Counted from the first letter of the stretch, positions 1-6,586 are shown. The stretch is DNA of 10,041 nt from a bacterium (GCA_018812885.1 JAHJCW010000283.1:1-10041); one strand, 5' to 3'. Notes: a model not told the origin generated them from the letters alone. Program-made: numbers and translations.

Positions 1-1015
1 ACTGTTTTTGAAATTGGTTCATAAGGTTTGTAGGAATACGCGAAATTTCAAAACCTTTGGTCATTCGTAATCCAAAACCGATTATCTCATTTATTTTATC
101 GATTTCTGTAATCTTATCAACAGTTTCAAGCGGTGATTGTCCATTTTCTAATAATGAAATATATTTATCTAAATTGCGGTAATTATTCCATCGTTTCTTT
201 CCATCATAACCATGTGCGGAGGGACCAAATCCCAAGTAAAAATCATTATCCCAATAGTGTAAATTGTGTAAACATTCTCCGTTTGGTTGGGAGTAATTTG
301 ATATTTCATATTGTGCATAATTATTTTTACTTAATATATCCAAAGTAATGGAATTAAACTCCTGATGTAATTCATCAATCGGCATTATCACTGATTTATT
401 ATTGACCAATTCAAACAATTTTGTATCATGTTCTACTGTCAATGAATAAGCAGAAATATGTTCTGGATTTAATTTTACTAATGTTTCTAAATCATCTTGC
501 CAATCTTTTAATGATTGACCGGGGATGTTGTAAATTAAATCACAATTAATGTTTTCAAAACCGGCAACCCTCGCTGATTGGAATGTTCTAAAAACATCCT
601 CAGCAGAATGAATCCGTGATAAAAATTTGAGCAATTCAGATTTGAAAGATTGGACACCAATCGATAATCGGTTTATCCCGAGCGAATAAAAATCTTTTAG
701 TTTTTCTTCTGGAGCTTCGCCGGGGTTTACTTCAATTGTGAATTCTTTGACATTGCTCAAATCATATTTATTATTCAATGCGGATATTATTTTTTCTATA
801 TGATCTGTATTAAGTAAGCTAGGTGTTCCACCGCCAATGAATATTGTGTCAAAAATCAATTTTGACGTATCAACCGAGCATGTCTCAATTTCGCGGATTA
901 ATGTTGTAACAAAATGTTTTATCTTATCATTCTGACCGGCGACTGAATAAAAATCACAATAAATACATTTTGCTTTGCAAAATGGAATGTGTATATATAT
1001 TCCCGATGTGTGCAT
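1..1015 (-). CDS. hemW: Radical SAM heme chaperone HemW (C-terminus cut by window edge)
   Basis: HemW is a cytoplasmic radical-SAM-family protein that binds heme and helps insert it into respiratory enzymes; it resembles coproporphyrinogen III dehydrogenase HemN. Reading the minus strand from the ATG at 1015-1013 gives 338 uninterrupted residues up to the window edge, so roughly the last 40 residues of a usual 375-380-residue HemW are missing. The radical SAM cluster motif CX3CX2C is at residues 13-20 (Cys13, Cys17, Cys20), followed by GGGTPS (61-66), EVNPGE (95-100), GINRLSIGVQSF (113-124) and the HemW signature HNLHYW (250-255) with GFGPSAHGY after it. The start lies only a few residues before the conserved GIYIHIPFC block, as is usual for HemW. 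No clear Shine-Dalgarno sequence precedes it. It is divergent from the phosphatase gene at 1151. The CX3CX2C spacing and HNLHYW favour HemW over HemN. Confidence 0.95.
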   Translation of the reverse strand, partial: MHTSGIYIHIPFCKAKCIYCDFYSVAGQNDKIKHFVTTLIREIETCSVDTSKLIFDTIFIGGGTPSLLNTDHIEKIISALNNKYDLSNVKEFTIEVNPGEAPEEKLKDFYSLGINRLSIGVQSFKSELLKFLSRIHSAEDVFRTFQSARVAGFENINCDLIYNIPGQSLKDWQDDLETLVKLNPEHISAYSLTVEHDTKLFELVNNKSVIMPIDELHQEFNSITLDILSKNNYAQYEISNYSQPNGECLHNLHYWDNDFYLGFGPSAHGYDGKKRWNNYRNLDKYISLLENGQSPLETVDKITEIDKINEIIGFGLRMTKGFEISRIPTNLMNQFQKQ

Positions 1016-1054
1016 AATGTAAATTACGGAATATTATAATCAGAAGAATTAGAA

Positions 1055-1080
1055 TGGATTTCCGCCTTCGCGGGAATGAC
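1055..1080. repeat. Short GC-rich palindromic intergenic repeat
   Basis: A 26-base GC-rich stretch in an otherwise very AT-rich 135-bp gap between two divergent genes. Its core CCGC-cttc-GCGG (1062-1073) forms a short hairpin that can be extended by flanking T-A pairs and one G-T pair. Closely similar sequence (GGATTCCCGCCTTCGCGGGAATGAC type) is a familiar dispersed intergenic element in many bacterial genomes. There is no T-run, so it does not look like a terminator for either neighbour, and both genes point away from it. The remainder of the gap (1016-1150) must hold promoters for both genes, but I see no convincing -35/-10 pair. Confidence 0.5.
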
Positions 1081-1150
1081 AATATTATTATTCAATCTTT
1101 AGAATATTAAAAATATGAAAGTAATTTTGCTGTATTAAATAGAGGGAAAA

Positions 1151-1825
1151 ATGTTCACAAAAACGGTAAGCAGATTTATTATATTATTTTTCATCATCAG
1201 TTCAATTGCATTTTCTCAAACCGGGAAATTGAAAGTTGGATTCGATATTGATGACACAACCATATATTCCGAGCGCGCCTTTGTTGACGCTCCAAAAACT
1301 GAAAGCGGTGGTACGGATTATTCATGGATAAACACTCATGATAAAGATTATTCATTATTAATTGATCCGGTTATTACTCTTATTAAGTATTTCCGCGCAC
1401 ATGGCCACGAAGTGTTTTTCATTACTGCTCGTCCCGGTGTAAATGGTGATAGCGTGGCAGTTTTCCTTTCTAAAAACCTAAATTTTAATGTAAAAGTAGA
1501 CAGTAATCTATTTTTCTCGCCTAAAGAATATGTTGATGGATTTAAGTACACTACCAAACATCGCATTATGGAACAACTCGATATTGATATCTATTACGGA
1601 GATTCCGATACCGATATAATTGCCGCCATCAAAGCCGATGTTCACCCGGTACGCATTGTACGAAGTGATGCTTCTATTCAAGAATATGGTGGAAATTATT
1701 TTGGTGATACCCAAGATGGTGAAAGTGCTGAAGCACCATTTAGTAGAAAGGACCTCAAATATTTCTATAAAGCTAAAGTTGGCATTTTCGGTGAATCAAT
1801 TTATCCGATTATGTGGAAGCCGTAA
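1151..1825 (+). CDS. aphA: Exported class B (AphA-like) HAD acid phosphatase
   Basis: This is a predicted periplasmic non-specific phosphomonoesterase of the HAD superfamily, class B acid phosphatase type. Residues 1-23 form a signal peptide with a short basic start, a hydrophobic run and an end at FSQ. All four HAD motifs are visible: FDIDDT at 31-36 (nucleophile Asp32, acid/base Asp34), FITAR at 90-94 (Thr92), Lys136 in TTKHRIM, and YGDSDTD at 149-155 (metal-binding Asp151 and Asp155). The PVRIVRSDAS segment and the C-terminal GIFGES match the layout of E. coli AphA, which has about 237 residues against 224 here. AGAGGG at 1141-1146 is a plausible ribosome binding site four bases before the ATG. 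The gene is single and monocistronic, divergent from hemW. Its last roughly 70 bases recur twice in the window as decayed copies. A related non-AphA HAD-IIIB phosphatase is the main alternative. Confidence 0.88.
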   Translation: MFTKTVSRFIILFFIISSIAFSQTGKLKVGFDIDDTTIYSERAFVDAPKTESGGTDYSWINTHDKDYSLLIDPVITLIKYFRAHGHEVFFITARPGVNGDSVAVFLSKNLNFNVKVDSNLFFSPKEYVDGFKYTTKHRIMEQLDIDIYYGDSDTDIIAAIKADVHPVRIVRSDASIQEYGGNYFGDTQDGESAEAPFSRKDLKYFYKAKVGIFGESIYPIMWKP

Positions 1826-1919
1826 TCTTGTGGATTATAATAATAAATTAAAATACCAAACAATAAACTCGTAAACGCCTATGAAAGCACCAACTTCGTA
1901 AGGCAAAAACGATAATAAT
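1826..1919. other. AT-rich spacer between phosphatase gene and insertion sequence
   Basis: This stretch holds no gene. A weak inverted repeat (GCCT...AGGC with GAA...TTC inside, about 1877-1904) could form an imperfect hairpin downstream of the phosphatase stop, but the following bases are A-rich rather than a T-run, so I do not call a terminator. Confidence 0.4.
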
Positions 1920-1936
1920 TTTAGGGTCATGACTAG
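1920..1936 (+). repeat. Left terminal inverted repeat of the IS
   Basis: TTTAGGGTCATGACTAG at the left end matches the reverse complement of the right end (TTTAGGGTCAAGACTAG) at 16 of 17 positions. The next base outward on each side differs, which sets the outer limit of the repeat. Confidence 0.85.
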
Positions 1937-1968
1937 AACGCGAAAGATAAAAGGCTGTAAGTTTCTGT

Positions 1969-2644
1969 ATGACAATGAGAAACAAATATGTTAAGCGTTC
2001 CCGAATTTCTGAGAAGAAATTTAAGCAATTGGTTAAGCTGTTTTCTTTGGATTTGGACGCGGTCCAAATCAGTGAACTTTCCCACCTTAACCGTAATACC
2101 ATTAACAGCTATATCAAAACCATGCGAACTAGGATCGCAGAGTTTTGTGAAGTTGAGTCTCCTTTCCATGGTGAAGTAGTCCCGATTAAATCGGGATGGA
2201 GCAAAGAGAGTCAAGGGTAAGCGTGGACGTGGCGCCAGTGGCAAAACAATTGTATTTGGAATATTCAAGCGGAATGATAAAGTTTACACCGAAATTGTCC
2301 CTGATGCTAGACGGAAAACACTTCAGGATATTATACGCGGGCGTGTAGATTAAACAGTTATATATTCAGATGGCTGGCGTGGCTACAATGGATTGGTTGA
2401 TTTGGGATACAAAAAACATTTTAGAGTCCATCATGGAAAGAACGAATTTGCTAGCGGAAAGGCTCATATTAATGGGATTGAAAGCTTCTGGGGTTACGTA
2501 AAAACCCGGCTGTCTAAGTTCCGTGGTATCCATAAAAGTTCATTCTATCTCCATTTGAAAGAAAGTGAATTTAGATTTAATTATAGGCATGAAAATATCT
2601 ATCAAACTATGCTCAAAATCTTTATAAATAAACCGCTCAACTAG
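1969..2644 (+). pseudogene. IS1016/IS1595-family transposase, frameshifted and stop-interrupted
   Basis: Transposase of the IS1016 type, broken into pieces. The first part (from ATG 1969) reads NKYVKRSRISEKKF... with a helix-turn-helix-like segment (ISELSHLNRNTINSYI) and ends in ESPFHGEV. Intact relatives continue with EVDESYFGAKR, which carries the first catalytic Asp. Here bases 2179-2197 hold a palindrome instead, and the frame changes by one base. The second frame resumes at 2198 with GAKRVKGKRGRGASGKTIVFG, runs to an in-frame TAA at 2351-2353, then continues TVIYSDGWRGYNGL (second catalytic Asp in SDGW), HINGIESFWGY (Asn and Glu of the active site) and EFRFNYRHEN to a TAG at 2642-2644. 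That stop codon lies inside the right inverted repeat. Everything except the first catalytic motif is well preserved, so inactivation seems fairly recent. I am confident of the family; its subgroup rests on memory of typical members. Confidence 0.9.
2180..2196. repeat. Perfect 17-bp palindrome inside the transposase gene
   Basis: TCCCGATT-A-AATCGGGA is a perfect 8-bp inverted repeat around one central base. It lies exactly where the codons for the first catalytic Asp motif of the transposase should be. Small CCCGAT...ATCGGG hairpins of this kind are common dispersed elements in some FCB-group genomes, from general recollection. No second copy occurs in this window. Confidence 0.8.
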
Positions 2645-2657
2645 TCTTGACCCTAAA
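2641..2657 (-). repeat. Right terminal inverted repeat of the IS
   Basis: CTAGTCTTGACCCTAAA is the inverted partner of the left end at 1920-1936, with one mismatch in 17. It contains the transposase stop codon (2642-2644). Confidence 0.85.
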
Positions 2658-2697
2658 TTTTTAATATATGTTGGAACTGTTAACCGAAACCCCGTTT

Positions 2698-3372
2698 TCA
2701 ATCAACGATAACTCCATCTCTCAGCTTAAATAATTTATCACTTAAATCTGCAATCTCTAAATCGTGAGTAACCTGAATGACTGTGGTATTTTGCTTTTCA
2801 TTGATCTTCCTTAAAAGCCGAATAATTTCATGACCCGTTTTAGTATCGATATTGCCTGTTGGTTCATCAGCTAATATCAGCGATGGTTTTTTAACGATAG
2901 CTCTGGCTATGGCTACCCGCTGCCTTTCGCCGCCGGAAAGCTCGTTAGGATAATGATTTGTCCGATGAGAAAGCCCAACCTGATCCAATGCTGCTCTAGC
3001 ATTCTGCAAACAGATCTTTTTGCTTTTTCCAATAAAGCGCATCGCAATGGCGACGTTTTCAATTGCAGTGAGAATGGGATTTAAATTAAAATTCTGAAAT
3101 ATAAAGCCAATCTTCTCCGCTCTAATTCTGGTCAATTCCCTTTCAGTAAAACCTTCTATATTTCGGCCTTGGAGTACTACTTTACCTTCTGATGGAACAT
3201 CAATACAGCCGATAATATTTAGCAGACTGGATTTCCCCGATCCTGAGGGACCAATGATGGAATAGTAGAGCCCGGCTTCTATCCCAAGATTTATTCCTCT
3301 TAAAGCCTCAACGATTGTTTTCCCTAAGTGATACTGCTTTTTGACATTTCTTATAGATATAATATTATTCAT
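2698..3372 (-). CDS. ABC transporter ATP-binding protein, LolD/MacB type
   Basis: A 224-residue cytoplasmic ATPase that would power the membrane permease encoded just upstream. All ABC motifs are present: Walker A GPSGSGKSS (41-49), Q-loop Gln93 in IFQNFNL, signature LSGGERQRVAIARA (145-158), Walker B LILADEPTGNID (165-176) and switch His203 in VTHD. The EPTGNID sequence and the length are typical of the LolD/MacB/FtsE-like group, which acts in envelope processes or drug and peptide export rather than nutrient import. The start is well fixed by an AAAGGAGG ribosome binding site at 3379-3386, six bases away, which overlaps the permease stop codon. It is the last gene of the operon. No clear terminator follows: the 40 bp to the IS contain only weak inverted repeats. 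The substrate cannot be told from sequence. Confidence 0.96.
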   Translation of the reverse strand: MNNIISIRNVKKQYHLGKTIVEALRGINLGIEAGLYYSIIGPSGSGKSSLLNIIGCIDVPSEGKVVLQGRNIEGFTERELTRIRAEKIGFIFQNFNLNPILTAIENVAIAMRFIGKSKKICLQNARAALDQVGLSHRTNHYPNELSGGERQRVAIARAIVKKPSLILADEPTGNIDTKTGHEIIRLLRKINEKQNTTVIQVTHDLEIADLSDKLFKLRDGVIVD

Positions 3373-3378
3373 CTTTTG

Positions 3379-3386
3379 CCTCCTTT
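3379..3386 (-). promoter_or_regulatory. Strong ribosome binding site overlapping the permease stop
   Basis: AAAGGAGG on the minus strand ends six bases before the ATPase ATG and shares two bases with the permease TAA (3385-3387). This suggests translational coupling between permease and ATPase. Confidence 0.8.
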
Positions 3387-4542
3387 ACTCATATCTCAAC
3401 GATTCAACAGGAAGAATCCGGCTTATTCTAATTGCCGGGATAATTCCCGAAACAAGAGTCAACACAACCGCCAGCGGCATATATTTCAGAATGTGCCAAA
3501 AGTTAAAAAGATTCTCCAGTAAAAAATATCGCAGCACAATGCCGGAAATAAGACCACCCAGGACACTTCCTACTGCGCTAAGGATAAAGATCTCCCAAAG
3601 TATTGAGCTAATGACTATCTTATTGCTGGCGCCGATAGCCCGAAGAACTCCGATTTCCCTGGTTCGTTCCTTAATAGTAATGAGCATTACAGTCAATATC
3701 AGGATAGCAGCGCCCAGAATTACCACCGTACTAATAGCGCCGACCATCTGCTCAAACAGCTTAATGCCTTCTTCTGCATTTCGAGAAATGGTATCATCGG
3801 TGACCAGGTTTAATTTGGGATACTTCTGTCTGATATCCTCAATAATGTACTGTTTATCATCAATCCTTTGGGGAAAGAGAATCACTGAAGAGATAAATTC
3901 CTGTTTTTCTAAGATTTTTTGTGCAATACTCAGCGGAATAATAAGCGAGTTATTAACTACTTTATCGCTAGAAGGCTCAAGAAAACCGATAACCGTAAAA
4001 TTGGTATCCAATAGCTTAAAGCCGCCGCCAATATTGAATTGTTTCCTTTGCTTTCCTTCAAGAAACTGCTTTGCCTGGTGTCCCATAATAATCGGCAGTT
4101 CGAATATTGAGTTGGAGAAATTAGCGCTTCCGAAAGCTGCCCGGGTTTGATGACTGATGCTTCCGGTAAACGCCGCTTCTTTGCCGATTTCAACACCAGT
4201 AATGAGTAGTTGTGGCGGTTCATTGGGATAAGGCGGCGGTTCAATCTGCCAATAGATCACTTTTCCTGAGATGGGATCCTGGATGTCGTCTCTGTTCAAG
4301 ATTTCATCAGCCAGTGATTCTTTTAAGTTGATGCTTGCTGTGGGGTAATTAATCCCTGCTAACATCGATTGCACCATAATTTTCCCTACACCAGCCGACG
4401 CATGCTCATGCATCACTCTCTTCTGGTAGGATACAATTCCTGAAATTACGATAACTAAATTAATCAAAACCATAATGCCAATTATTGTCAACACGCTTCG
4501 TGTCTTACGCTTCAGAATATTTTTTATCGCATAATCAAACAT
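3385..4542 (-). CDS. ABC transporter permease, MacB/FtsX family
   Basis: A 385-residue inner-membrane subunit with the MacB-type plan. It has one transmembrane helix near the N-terminus (about 17-37, after the typical MFDYAIKNILKRKTRSVLTIIGI start), a large extracytoplasmic domain (about 40-268), then an FtsX domain with three helices (about 270-291, 313-338 and 356-372). The cytoplasmic loop ERTREIGVLRAIGAS (292-306), which couples to the ATPase, and the C-terminal PVESLRYE are hallmark sequences. Such permeases work as dimers with a LolD/MacB-type ATPase and transmit ATP-driven movement to periplasmic partners. The start follows AAGGAGG (4550-4556) by seven bases. It lies 17 bp after the TPR gene and 12 bp before the ATPase gene. 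No outer-membrane channel or membrane-fusion gene is adjacent, so the exported TPR protein may be the periplasmic partner (inference). Confidence 0.95.
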   Translation of the reverse strand: MFDYAIKNILKRKTRSVLTIIGIMVLINLVIVISGIVSYQKRVMHEHASAGVGKIMVQSMLAGINYPTASINLKESLADEILNRDDIQDPISGKVIYWQIEPPPYPNEPPQLLITGVEIGKEAAFTGSISHQTRAAFGSANFSNSIFELPIIMGHQAKQFLEGKQRKQFNIGGGFKLLDTNFTVIGFLEPSSDKVVNNSLIIPLSIAQKILEKQEFISSVILFPQRIDDKQYIIEDIRQKYPKLNLVTDDTISRNAEEGIKLFEQMVGAISTVVILGAAILILTVMLITIKERTREIGVLRAIGASNKIVISSILWEIFILSAVGSVLGGLISGIVLRYFLLENLFNFWHILKYMPLAVVLTLVSGIIPAIRISRILPVESLRYE

Positions 4543-4549
4543 ATTAATA

Positions 4550-4556
4550 CCTCCTT
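4550..4556 (-). promoter_or_regulatory. Strong ribosome binding site for the permease
   Basis: AAGGAGG on the minus strand, seven bases before the permease ATG and three bases beyond the TPR stop codon (TGA at 4562-4560). It confirms the start and the operon structure. Confidence 0.8.
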
Positions 4557-4559
4557 AAA

Positions 4560-5288
4560 TCAATCTAATTTCTTATCAATTTCCTTCTTCACCTGCTGAG
4601 CAAATAGGTTTTGAGCGTTGCCTTTTAATACATCTTTTATAATTTCAAATCCTTGATGATAGTTTTTCTCTTTGTAATATGCCCTGGCCAAATAGACCTG
4701 AACGTCTTCATTGTCGGGAAAATCTTTATTCAGTTCGATAAAGGCTTGCAGTGCTTTTTTAGTATCGCCGCCGAAAAATCCTGGCGATTCTAAAAAGGCA
4801 ACTGCGTCCATAAAACGGGATAGAAAATGTTCAGAGTTTAGTTCTTTGATAGTTTTTAAATCCATTTGAGCTTTAGGACCATATTTTGCACCATTAATCC
4901 AACTAAAGCCCGAAAGAAGCTGATAGACCATGCCGCGATATGCAATAGCTTCTAACGAATCAGGATTGGATTTTATTGCTTTAGTAAAAACTTCTACGGC
5001 TCGATTTCCAAATTCTGTTGACTTTTTCTTATCACCTTCAACATAATGGATAAAGTGTATTCTTTGCAGAATAATACCCTCCTGTAGGAGATATCCATAG
5101 TTTTTATTTTCAGGAATTACTCTTAATATATTCAGCGCGCTGTTTAATGCTGCAATATCATAATTATTTTTCCCCTTTTCATAGAGAGTCTTGATTGTTT
5201 CAGAATTGTTTGCGAACAGACTCTGTTGCAAAAAGAAAACTATTAATAATAATTCCATTAACTTGAAAATTCGATTAACTTTTGACAT
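4560..5288 (-). CDS. Exported tetratricopeptide-repeat protein of the ABC operon
   Basis: A 242-residue protein of unknown specific function. Residues 1-27 form a signal peptide (basic start, hydrophobic MELLLIVFFLQQSLFA, likely cleavage before NNSE), so it should act in the periplasm. The rest is helical with several TPR-like repeats: AVEVFTKAIKSNPDSLEAIAYRGMVYQLL (about 93-121), the conserved-looking FLESPGFFGGDTKKALQAFIELNKDFPDNEDVQVYLARAYYKEKNYHQGFEIIKDVLK (about 165-223), and a degenerate one near the N-terminus. TPRs bind other proteins. Standing first in an operon with a MacB-like permease and ATPase, it may replace the usual membrane-fusion partner or sense cargo (inference). The start has AGGAAAG (5293-5299) four bases upstream. 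A candidate TetR operator lies at 5319-5340. Confidence 0.85.
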   Translation of the reverse strand: MSKVNRIFKLMELLLIVFFLQQSLFANNSETIKTLYEKGKNNYDIAALNSALNILRVIPENKNYGYLLQEGIILQRIHFIHYVEGDKKKSTEFGNRAVEVFTKAIKSNPDSLEAIAYRGMVYQLLSGFSWINGAKYGPKAQMDLKTIKELNSEHFLSRFMDAVAFLESPGFFGGDTKKALQAFIELNKDFPDNEDVQVYLARAYYKEKNYHQGFEIIKDVLKGNAQNLFAQQVKKEIDKKLD

Positions 5289-5318
5289 TGGTCTTTCCTG
5301 TTTTTTTATTAAATAAAT

Positions 5319-5340
5319 AAACGATATTAGTTTTTCGTTT
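5319..5340. promoter_or_regulatory. Candidate TetR operator before the TPR-permease-ATPase genes
   Basis: AAACGA (5319-5324) and TCGTTT (5335-5340) form a perfect 6-bp inverted repeat around a 10-bp spacer, in the 69-bp gap between the TetR stop and the TPR start. The same half-site recurs before the TetR gene. A -10-like TAATAT on the minus strand sits inside the spacer, so a bound repressor would block it, but no good -35 is visible. Operator assignment is inference. Confidence 0.5.
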
Positions 5341-5357
5341 CCACATAGATAAAAAAA

Positions 5358-5909
5358 TTATTGTAAAAGTTTTGAAATTGAATTTATCACTTCATCTTCA
5401 ACTTTTAATTCAGGATTTGAATTCACTAAATTCATTGCTTCCGAGATGATGCCGTAAATAAAGCGTACGTTCATATCTACGTTTGCCTTTGGAAATTCGC
5501 CTTTTTCTATTCCCTGTTGAATCAATTTCTTAATCAATTCACCATAGGCATCCTGAAACGCCATTCGTGCAATTTCATATTTATATTTAAATTCAAAAGC
5601 ATCATTGCCTTGTTTAAGCCACTTGCGAGTCTCTGAAAAAATCATAAGAATCAGTTGTTTAATTTTTTCCTGGCAGGTAGAAAATTGTTCCAAATTTTTA
5701 TCCATATTATTTCGAAATTGGCGGGCAATCTTACTAATGATATAATAAAATATCTTTTCTTTACTACTAAAATAATGATAGATTGTTTTTTTACTAATAT
5801 TTAGTTCTTTCGCTATATCATCGACAGAAGTTTTTTTATATCCATAATGATTAAAATGCTGCTTAAAACACTCAGCAATTTGTTCTTTTTTTGAGTCAAT
5901 CATTATCAT
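5358..5909 (-). CDS. TetR/AcrR-family transcriptional regulator
   Basis: A 183-residue one-domain-plus-sensor regulator. Residues about 6-55 are a TetR N-terminal DNA-binding domain: IAECFKQHFNHYGYKKTSVDDIAKELNISKKTIYHYFSSKEKIFYYII, in which the recognition helix SKKTIYHYF and the following KEKIF are characteristic. The C-terminal part (about 60-183) is an all-helical ligand-binding and dimerisation domain without recognisable ligand specificity. It heads a same-strand cluster with the TPR, permease and ATPase genes and probably represses them and itself until an inducer binds. The ATG at 5909 is used here; an in-frame ATG at 5903 is equally possible, and neither has a good ribosome binding site. 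The gene is notably A+T rich. Confidence 0.93.
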   Translation of the reverse strand: MIMIDSKKEQIAECFKQHFNHYGYKKTSVDDIAKELNISKKTIYHYFSSKEKIFYYIISKIARQFRNNMDKNLEQFSTCQEKIKQLILMIFSETRKWLKQGNDAFEFKYKYEIARMAFQDAYGELIKKLIQQGIEKGEFPKANVDMNVRFIYGIISEAMNLVNSNPELKVEDEVINSISKLLQ

Positions 5910-5926
5910 CTATTACAATAATATGG

Positions 5927-5941
5927 AAACCATAATCGTTT
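5927..5941. promoter_or_regulatory. Candidate TetR operator before the regulator gene
   Basis: AAACCATAATCGTTT is an imperfect 15-bp palindrome (mismatched only at the centre and one symmetric pair), 18-32 bases before the TetR ATG. It carries the CGTTT/AAACG half-site also seen at 5319-5340. It lies just downstream of the candidate promoter at 5951-5979, a position that suits autorepression. Confidence 0.45.
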
Positions 5942-5950
5942 ATAGTGTTC

Positions 5951-5979
5951 AAAATAATAATTTTCCTAATAATTATCAA
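5951..5979 (-). promoter_or_regulatory. Candidate sigma70-type promoter for the TetR gene
   Basis: On the minus strand TTGATA (5979-5974) is followed after exactly 17 bases by TATTTT (5956-5951). This would start transcription next to the operator at 5927-5941. The -10 matches consensus at four of six bases only, and if the organism uses Bacteroidota-type promoters the match could be chance in such AT-rich DNA. Confidence 0.3.
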
Positions 5980-6044
5980 GTCCTTTTTTATTTTAATTTA
6001 CTATGGATAAAAAATCTAGTGTAATTTAAATCAATTAACCCTCT

Positions 6045-6239
6045 TCATTTTCAGTAACATAACTAATAATTATTACGAATTATCATATCATATTTTTATA
6101 TGTTATTTAAATAATTTCAATCAGTATAAAAATGGTAGCAGAAATAAAATAAATATTATTCCTAAACAAAAAAATGTGTATTTAGCAAATCAATTTTTCC
6201 GATTACTTGGAAACCGTGCAATTTATGACTTAAATAATA
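6045..6239 (+). repeat. Dispersed repeat, copy B (contains decayed phosphatase 3' end)
   Basis: Bases 6054-6239 align without a gap to 9130-9315, with about 140 of 186 positions identical by hand count. A short extension (TCATTTTC) continues the match on the left with a one-base gap. The central block around 6101-6120 is identical for 19 bases. The right part (from about 6148) corresponds to the end of the acid phosphatase gene, while the left part does not resemble that gene. Copy B and its partner flank the DCCP module in direct orientation. Confidence 0.8.
6148..6228 (+). pseudogene. Decayed 3' end of an AphA-like phosphatase gene (copy B)
   Basis: In one frame the segment reads NKYYS, a stop, then KKCVFSKSIFPITWKPCNL and a stop. 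This matches the C-terminus of the intact phosphatase (KYFYKAKVGIFGESIYPIMWKP), but with a nonsense codon and several substitutions. Only the last roughly 25 codons are recognisable. No start codon or upstream phosphatase motif (FDIDDT, GDSDTD) can be found nearby, so the fragment cannot encode an enzyme. It is more decayed than the copy at 9224. Confidence 0.7.
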
Positions 6240-6358
6240 GCTCTCTTCGCCGGTAAAATTATGTGGAGTAAAGGAACAAATGTAGCTTTTTTTCCCAAGT
6301 GTAAGCACTTGTTAGCCCCTTGAATGTGTATCTTTGATAAAATCTTGCCATAACTGGT
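6240..6358. other. Gene-free spacer with a short perfect palindrome
   Basis: No gene is seen here. CAAGTG-TAAG-CACTTG (6296-6311) is a perfect 6-bp hairpin with a four-base loop. It is preceded on the plus strand by a run of seven T residues and so is not followed by a T-run on either strand, which argues against a terminator. Confidence 0.5.
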
Positions 6359-6574
6359 CTAAAGTTGATGATATGATTTCTGATTATATTCTGATAAATT
6401 TATACAATTTTGAATACTCAATAAGAAACTTTTAAATTTCTCTTCGTCTTTATTCTTAATAAATGAGACAAATATCATATTCAGGCAGTATCTCATGTGA
6501 TGACTGAGAGCATTGTCCGCTGACGATTTTTGGTTGAAACATCCGAAAAACCGCCATTTACAGGCATAAAGCAT
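6359..6574 (-). CDS. Hypothetical small ORF downstream of the DCCP activator
   Basis: A possible 71-residue protein starting 12 bp after the activator stop codon, on the same strand. It has Cys residues at 5, 12, 30 and 52 and an aromatic-rich start (CKWRFFGCFNQ), with no signal peptide, no convincing transmembrane helix and no family that I recognise. No ribosome binding site precedes its ATG (GATTTTAATTTC). It might be a genuine small accessory gene of the operon, a remnant of something larger, or a chance open frame in AT-rich DNA. I favour the last two. Confidence 0.25.
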   Translation of the reverse strand: MLYACKWRFFGCFNQKSSADNALSHHMRYCLNMIFVSFIKNKDEEKFKSFLLSIQNCINLSEYNQKSYHQL

Positions 6575-6586
6575 GAAATTAAAATC

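Larger units (their letters stand above)
1920..2657 (+). mobile_element. IS1016-like insertion sequence (IS1595 family), defective
   Basis: A compact 738-bp element bounded by 17-bp terminal inverted repeats that match at 16 of 17 positions and containing one transposase reading frame on the plus strand. The size (about 0.7 kb) and transposase sequence fit the IS1016 subgroup of the IS1595 family, whose enzymes use a DDE-type fold and normally make 8-bp target duplications. I find no exact 8-bp direct repeat on either choice of boundary (1920/2657 or 1924/2653), so the target site has decayed or the edges differ by a few bases. The element sits between the phosphatase gene and the end of the ABC-transporter operon, 40 bp from the ATPase stop codon, and interrupts neither. 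It cannot encode an active transposase. Confidence 0.88.

Noticed and set aside
133..348. Plus-strand 71-codon open frame
   Set aside because: Lies antisense to the well-supported hemW frame and has no recognisable protein features.
1877..1904. Possible rho-independent terminator after the phosphatase gene
   Set aside because: The stem is interrupted by a large internal mismatch and no T-run follows.
1848..2268. Minus-strand open frames across the IS
   Set aside because: They are shadows of the transposase on the opposite strand, which matches the family frame by frame.
1912..2665. 8-bp target site duplication flanking the IS
   Set aside because: Neither boundary choice gives a true direct repeat (5 of 8 or 6 of 8 matches in AT-rich DNA, which is not above chance).
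3341..4150. Long (269-codon) plus-strand open frame
   Set aside because: It is antisense to the ABC permease gene, whose motifs are unmistakable; the translated product has no family features.
6296..6311. Terminator for the DCCP operon or TetR region
   Set aside because: The hairpin is perfect, but the homopolymer tract is on the wrong side for transcripts of either strand.
6305..6330. Integron attC-like site suggested by inverted motifs near small ORFs
   Set aside because: No RYYYAAC/GTTRRRY pair with correct spacing is present, and no integron integrase is seen.
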